The notes beneath the pieces were generated by a model. It worked only from the letters and a program-made list of their open reading frames with translations, did no database searches and was not told the origin of the DNA. Of a DNA stretch of 64,000 nt, positions 59,299 to 64,000 are shown in pieces; within the stretch, counting starts at the first letter, position 1, and each line of letters begins with the position of its first letter. This stretch comes from Talpa occidentalis (taxonomy: Eukaryota > Chordata > Mammalia > Eulipotyphla > Talpidae), in assembly GCF_014898055.3 (NCBI RefSeq), contig NW_026555331.1, positions 95,936,684 to 96,000,683 of the forward strand, given 5' to 3'. Position numbers and translations under genes: made by a program.

Positions 59299-59449
59299 AT
59301 ATTGTGGAAGGAAGTTAAAATAAGAATAGATGGAAGAGAAAGATACTTATAGCAAGAACCTGAAAGGGGATCAAGATTTTAATGATAAAATCACTAGTCT
59401 TTATTGAAAATTTTTTAGGCTGTGGATAAGCACTTTATGTGCAGCAGTA

Positions 59450-59665
59450 TTATTCTTATTACTATTATTTGTACATTTACAATAACTGTCAGATAGCCAT
59501 TTTTATTACCTCCACTTTACACATTTTTATTACCTCCACTTTACAGCACTTCCTCCACGTTAAAGCACATTGAGGCTAACAGGGGTTTGCTGCAGCTGTT
59601 GAGTGGCAGTGTCTGGGATTTGATCTCTGTTGTCAGATACTAGATCTATATTCTTAATCACGTGC
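59450..59665 (+). repeat. MIR SINE remnant with a 24-bp tandem duplication
   Basis: MIR-type blocks in order: TTACCTCCACTTTACA, TTGAGGCTAACAGGGG, GAGTGGCAGTGTCTGGGATT. The unit CATTTTTATTACCTCC plus ACTTTACA is duplicated perfectly at 59498-59521 and 59522-59545. Confidence 0.65.
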
Positions 59666-59999
59666 TGAAGTGACTCTCTTTTTGCTCAGAACTTTCTAGT
59701 CACTCTCCATCTCCAAGCTGCAACAAAGTGAAAGTAAATACCATCATCAGGGCTGCTATTTTGGAGTCAGGAGCCTACAGTCCCTTTCAGAGGAAATGGC
59801 TTGGTCAGGACCCAAGGACACCCAATGAGGGGACTTTTGGAAAATCCACTAAGAAATAAGTAAATGGGCTTCTTCAGAGAAACAACAAAAATTTTTCAGC
59901 ATACTTGAATCCTGAGGGACTCAAAAGAACTGTTGCTAACTCAAGAGGTGATAGTGTTGTGGTTAGGGACATGGATTTTCAGCCCAAGGTACACCATTT

Positions 60000-60115
60000 A
60001 ACATGAATGTGACTTTAGTTACTCAATCTGTCTTCCTCTCTTTCTTTGAAGCCTTTGAAGCCTTTGAGAGATACCTACTGATAAGAAGAGTTCAATAAAT
60101 GTTGGCCATTATTAA
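60000..60115 (-). repeat. MIR-like remnant (reverse)
   Basis: It has ACTCAATCTGTCTTCCTC and AGAGTTCAATAAATGTTGGC in the order of a reversed MIR. Confidence 0.55.
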
Positions 60116-60314
60116 GCTTATAGTTCTCTTTTTCACTACCCCTAGCTGGCAGGTCTGCTGGACTGGAGAATACTGAGGGCTATTAGAACTCTAATAAGGA
60201 TGTCTGGGGGCAGTACGCCTTATCTGTACTCCTTGATACTATCAGACTCCTTGCTTCTATATAGTAACAGAGCTAGACCTATCTCACCCTGGCTCAAATT
60301 CTTTACTCACAATA

Positions 60315-60420
60315 TTCAATAACAGCAGCAACTAACATCTCCTGAATGTTTAGTAAATGCCAAGCACTTATAACAACTTGATATGTGGGTATTGTAGGTA
60401 TCAGTCATTACAGGTAGAAG
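60315..60420 (+). repeat. MIR-like remnant
   Basis: AACTAACATCTCCTGAATGT, AGTAAATGCCAAGCACTTAT in MIR order. Confidence 0.55.
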
Positions 60421-60530
60421 AAAATTAGAACTGTTTTAGAGTAGCAGAATTAAAAAAAATATAAAAAAGTATCTTGTCAATTATAGTGTATCTGAGTTTT
60501 AGTGAAACCTTCTGAGGTTTTGCTCTTTTT

Positions 60531-60798
60531 TTTTTTTTTTTTTTTTTAAGATTTATGTATTTACACAAGAACCAGGGTACAGGCCAGATGTGCGGAAGGG
60601 TGAGAGGAGTCACCAGAGACCGAGCAGCACACAGAACAGGCAAACTGACTGAAATACACTGCTGAGGGGAGCAGTGGGAGAGAGATCTGCCGTGCCATGG
60701 AGGTATCTCACAGCCGGTCAGGATAGAACCTGTGCTGCAGAGGCTGCGGGCAGTTTCACAGTGCTGTGCTCACCTGCCTGCGCCACCAGGGAGGCCCT
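60531..60798 (-). mobile_element. tRNA-derived SINE
   Basis: Minus-strand copy with a long poly(A) (T-run on +). A probable 10-bp TSD TGCTCTTTTT is at 60521-60530 and 60800-60809; part of it is T-run, so its length is uncertain. Confidence 0.9.
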
Positions 60799-61163
60799 CT
60801 GCTCTTTTTCTTGAATTACTTGAGAATAAAACTGGCAACAGAGACTGGAGCTACAAGCATATCACAGAATGAAAAACTGTGTAAAAGTATATTTATTGAT
60901 ATACAAATCCCAATTAGCATGAAAATGCTAGTTTTTACTGGAAGCATAATGACTGGATTAACACAGGCATTAATTTCTCCTTCCTCATTTGGGTCTTCAT
61001 TTAACTAGTCAACCACAGGGAACCCAATTAGAGATGCAGGGGGATTCCTAAGAGTGAATGTGACCAAACTTGACATTACAAGTGCCTGCATTACTTCCTC
61101 TTATTCACTCCTTGCTAGAGATGCAGTAGACCTGGTTGGCATGCTTACATTACATGTGTCTTT

Positions 61164-61445
61164 CTTTAAAAAAAGATTTATTTATTTATGCATACAAGAG
61201 CTGGGATACAGGCCAGAGATGCGGGGGGTTGGGGTTGGGTGAGAAGATTCACCAGAGACAGAGTGGGGAACAGAACAGGCAGATTGGCTGAAATACACTG
61301 CTGAGGGGAGCAGCAGGCGAGACAGGAGAGGTCTGCTGCGCCATGTGGGTTGCTCCCTAGCAGACCAGGGATTGAACTCGTGCAGCAGTGGCTGCGGATT
61401 GCTTCATAGTGCGGTGCTTAACCCCTTGCACCACCAGGAAGGCCC
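61164..61445 (-). mobile_element. tRNA-derived SINE, second subfamily
   Basis: Minus-strand copy with a 12-bp TSD ACATGTGTCTTT at 61152-61163 and 61446-61457. The head reads GGCCTTCCTGGTGGTGCAAG with an AAGGGGTTAAGC-type D-arm. Confidence 0.94.
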
Positions 61446-61489
61446 ACATGTGTCTTTTAGTTGAAGACCATTACTGCATTATTATTTAG

Positions 61490-61935
61490 ATGGTATGTAA
61501 ATAAATTATTGCTGCAATAATGCTGTGTAACAAATGGTTCCAAAATTCAGTGACTTAAAACTATAGCATTGATTTAACTCTGGACAGGTATCGCTTTAGG
61601 CTGGTTTTAGCTATGCTTACTCATGTTTCTGAAAATTGGCTGGCTATCAATTCCTGGGCTGGCTTTGGCTGGGAGGACTGTGGAGACTCGGCACTGCCTC
61701 TTAGATCTCTGATCTCACTTCAGACTAGCCTGAGCATGTTCTTGTGTTACGGTGGAGATGCAGCAGAGAGAACAAGCTCTATCATGCAAGCACTTTGTAA
61801 GACTTTGCCTTGTAGCATCTTCTAACATTTTATTGGCTAAAGTAAGCCACGTGACTCACATATATTCATGTGGTTGGGAAATAGAGTAAATTCTAGAGAC
61901 AGAAACCGATCTGATATCAGGGAGGGTAATTGATT
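61490..61935 (+). repeat. Old interspersed repeat, probably an ancient LTR
   Basis: It contains GCTGTGTAACAAATGGTTCC, AAAATTCAGTGACTTAAAAC, then a CATTTTATTGGCTAAAGTAA block and ends near CAGGGAGGGTAATTGATTAG. This order recurs in an old mammalian interspersed repeat I remember but cannot name with certainty. Confidence 0.4.
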
Positions 61936-62482
61936 AGCATCATCATTCAATCTTCACTGGTGTCTTTTTCTTAACAGAAACTATATTCTCAAAAACATTT
62001 TTAAAATTAAGTTTTTATTTTATTTAAAATTATATATATACATAAAAGAGTCAAATGGTTCTTAAACAGTCTTCTAGTATTTTCAGCTCTTTAGCTGTTT
62101 CTTTTGTTATCAGCCTCCAAGACTCTTAATAATATGTGCATTGCTACTTCTTGACCTCCATTTTAGGCATCATCTATTGACTTCTTACTAGGGTAGATAA
62201 AAATTTACCTCCTCTCCATTGACCTCTCTCATCTCTCACCAGGTACATGCAGCCTTGCAATGATCTTTCCTTTTCAGTACTGTTTTATAGTTTTGTATAG
62301 GTTATTTCTCAGTATTTAGATTATGGAGACATTATCATTATTCATAGTTGATCCAAATAGTAAACTGTGGTTGGGTCCCCATTAAAAGGTGCCTTAGACT
62401 TGTGGCAGGTTTTTGGGCCTCAGTGGCCCTGCTTTGGGCCAACCCTGATTGGGGGGGTATAGGGTCAGGAATGGGCCACTGA

Positions 62483-62885
62483 GCAGGTTTTCTGATCCAG
62501 CAGACAGGGTAAAGGAGGAGTCAGAGTCCTCAGTGGTTTTTGCAGGTCTTTTATTGCGATTTACCCGGTACAAAGCAGGCAAGGGTGCTGGGGGGCCGGG
62601 AGGCTGGCAGGCCTCCCAGCCCCCAGCAAGTCTTCACTCTATCTGGGCTCTCTGGTGATCTCTCTCTCTCTCTCTCGGCTTCTCTTTTGGCTTTTTCTGC
62701 TTCTGCTGGCATCCCCGTGATGCCTCCCTTAAAAGCACAGTCTTAGCCCAGATGAATCCCATCTACCTAGGCCCACACCCTATTCCAGGTGCCCGCCATC
62801 AGGCATGCATTCAGGACCGCAAGGATCCATCATCTATCTTGATGGTGGGAGGGCAGAAAAGCCTGACATTTTTCCTTACCCTACA
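62483..62885 (-). mobile_element. Solo LTR of an endogenous retrovirus (copy 2)
   Basis: About 400 bp, related to 46057-46447 over its whole length. It starts TGTAGGGTAAGG on the minus strand and has AATAAA at plus 62550-62555. The TATA-like site of copy 1 is replaced by CCTTAAAAG. No retroviral genes adjoin, so it is a solo LTR. Copy 2 contains a (TC)n expansion (about 62660-62680). Confidence 0.8.
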
Positions 62886-62940
62886 CTGGGTGTTTATCCA
62901 GGAGGGGACAGGTAACTTTGGGTGCATGATTTGGAAACTT

Positions 62941-63024
62941 AACTTTTTTTTTTTATTTAATAAATTTTATTTTTATATTCCCCATACAATTGCAACCCCC
63001 CCATTCTGATCCCAATCCCTCCCA
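62941..63024 (-). mobile_element. 84-bp L1 tail micro-insertion
   Basis: Only the L1 poly(A) and about the last 70 bases of the young L1 3' UTR. A perfect 13-bp TSD GATTTGGAAACTT is at 62928-62940 and 63025-63037. The 5' break falls in the G-rich tract (GGGAGGGATTGGGATC on the sense strand). Confidence 0.9.
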
Positions 63025-63164
63025 GATTTGGAAACTTTTTTGCCTTTTCTTTGTTGCACACAAATTGTATTAAAATTTCTTTCCATTAAAGGTCTTACAC
63101 ACTAGAGTATGTTTTATCTTGATGCAGCAGATGGCAGAACCTATTTAGAGTGGGCAAATCTAGG

Positions 63165-63417
63165 GGTTCTGGGGTGCCCCTTACTCTGCCCTGTAACAGT
63201 CTTTAACAGTCTTTTCCTCCTGTAGCCTTAGCCTTCTCTGAGTAACGCCGCCTTTATAGCCCTGACCTCTAGGTTCAGGCGTGCACACTTGTACATGCGC
63301 GCATACCCCTATCAGGCACGCCTGCCCCATACCCTCTATGTTAACACGATCAGGACTGCAGGTGATAGCCATGGAGGCCAATGGCATAAAAGCCTGATCA
63401 TCTTCATTTACCCTACA
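63165..63417 (-). mobile_element. Diverged, partial LTR related to copies 1 and 2
   Basis: On the minus strand it begins TGTAGGGTAAATG and shares AATGGCATAAAAGCCTGAT and GCCTGATAGGGG-type blocks with the other two. It has a TATAAA (plus 63253-63258). The part that would hold the polyadenylation signal and U5 is not recognisable. Confidence 0.6.
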
Positions 63418-63419
63418 CT

Positions 63420-63645
63420 TACATTATATAGATATACCACCTTTGTTTTTAAATCCACGAACATACTCGCTGGAGAATATTTGGTATTTATCTACTGTGA
63501 TGCTTATGAATGCCCCATTAACATTTGTGTGCAGTTGTGTATGTGTGTGAAAGTAATTTTTTCTTTCTCTAGGGTAAATACCTAGACATGGCATGCTAGA
63601 TCACGTTGGTAAACGTATGGTTAATTTTTTTTTTAATCTTCTGCC
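63420..63645 (-). mobile_element. Ancient L1 ORF2 fragment
   Basis: It reads in reverse as old ORF2 C-terminus. The block CTAGGGTAAATACCTAGACA, GGCATGCTAGATCA matches the GGTAAATACCTAGGAGTGG/CTGGATCA block of the young copies. Confidence 0.7.
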
Positions 63646-64000
63646 CAAAAGTCATTATCGCTTCTATTTGGTCCGTGGCTTGGGAGAGGATCCCAGGATG
63701 TAGCTGCAGCAGGGAGAGACTTGGGCTGCAGCAGCCCACAAAGGTTGGAGGTCCCTAGTGCTAGAGGGTGCGCCTTTTGAGCTACTAACTCAACTCAGCT
63801 GGGAGCCCACAGCCTGCGGCTATTCACGTGGCTGCTCATCTTCTTAAGGAGTTTTATCTGCGCCTCCCAGGCGTGGCTCTTCTGGAAGATTCGGAGATGG
63901 CGTCTGCAGACACACAGCCTGGGTATGCAGATGCTGATGGCCTGGGTCAGGTTCTACTTGGCGTCTCGAATTTTACCCCCCTAATCTCAGGGCGTCTTCC
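63646..64000. other. GC-richer unassigned sequence running off the window
   Basis: About 355 bp, more GC-rich than its neighbours and with several CpGs. No ORF or known repeat is recognised. It may be the start of a further element or a regulatory region beyond the window. Confidence 0.35.

Noticed and set aside
46447..62483. A 16-kb provirus bounded by two LTRs
   Set aside because: The LTRs differ clearly and the interior is ordinary intergenic DNA with SINEs, MIRs and microsatellites, with no gag, pol or env.
63657..63665. Start of a U2 snRNA-like sequence (ATCGCTTCT)
   Set aside because: Similarity stops after nine bases; the rest of U2 is absent.
1..64000. CRISPR arrays, bacterial operons, phage or plasmid genes
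   Set aside because: No spaced repeats, Shine-Dalgarno-led dense genes or prokaryotic gene families are present; the content is mammalian throughout.

Overview
The window looks like intergenic (or deep intronic) DNA from a placental mammal. It is AT-rich and has no recognisable host protein-coding gene, but a dense load of LINE-1 (L1) retrotransposons and tRNA-derived SINEs of one lineage-specific family. The SINE starts with a GGGCCTCCC-type head, carries tRNA-like A and B boxes and ends in TATAAATAAATAAATCTTT plus poly(A). It is not primate Alu, rodent B1/B2, carnivore CAN, horse ERE or vespertilionid VES as I know them. A horseshoe/leaf-nosed bat (Rhin-1-like SINE) is my best guess, but it is unproven. 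L1 has been active recently, because one element keeps an intact ORF1 and a perfect 18-bp target-site duplication (TSD).

Layout. Bases 1-14600 hold a 5'-truncated L1 tail (365-1546, + strand), four SINEs and old L1/MIR remnants in otherwise unassigned AT-rich DNA. Bases 14602-21013 hold a full-length L1 on the minus strand (L1-B): CpG-rich 5' UTR with a YY1-type site near its 5' end, intact 356-codon ORF1, ORF2 broken by at least four lesions, 3' UTR, and a 30-bp 3' transduction between two poly(A) tracts. Bases 21014-36371 contain SINEs, ancient L1 pieces, another truncated L1 (30233-30994), two very short retro-insertions with TSDs (60 and 71 bp), and an apparent L1/SINE chimera (35401-36371). 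Bases 36372-43034 hold a second long L1 on the minus strand (L1-C). It has a 15-bp TSD, is truncated inside its 5' UTR and is heavily mutated, and its 5' UTR carries about three tandem 196-bp monomers. Bases 43035-64000 contain more SINEs, two related solo LTRs plus a diverged relative (all minus strand), MIR and MER5-like fossils, microsatellites, a third L1 micro-insertion (62941-63024) and a few unassigned GC-richer stretches.

How the parts fit. Every mobile piece, SINEs included, shows target-primed reverse transcription features (poly(A), variable TSD), as expected if L1 ORF2p drives both L1 and SINE mobilisation. The most informative observations concern L1 mechanics: the 3' transduction tag, the internal 196-bp promoter-region repeats, heptad-length change in the ORF1p coiled coil, micro-insertions that all stop at the G-rich tract of the L1 3' UTR, and a probable template-switch chimera. 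I found no CRISPR array, bacterial operon, convincing RNA gene or novel enzymatic system.
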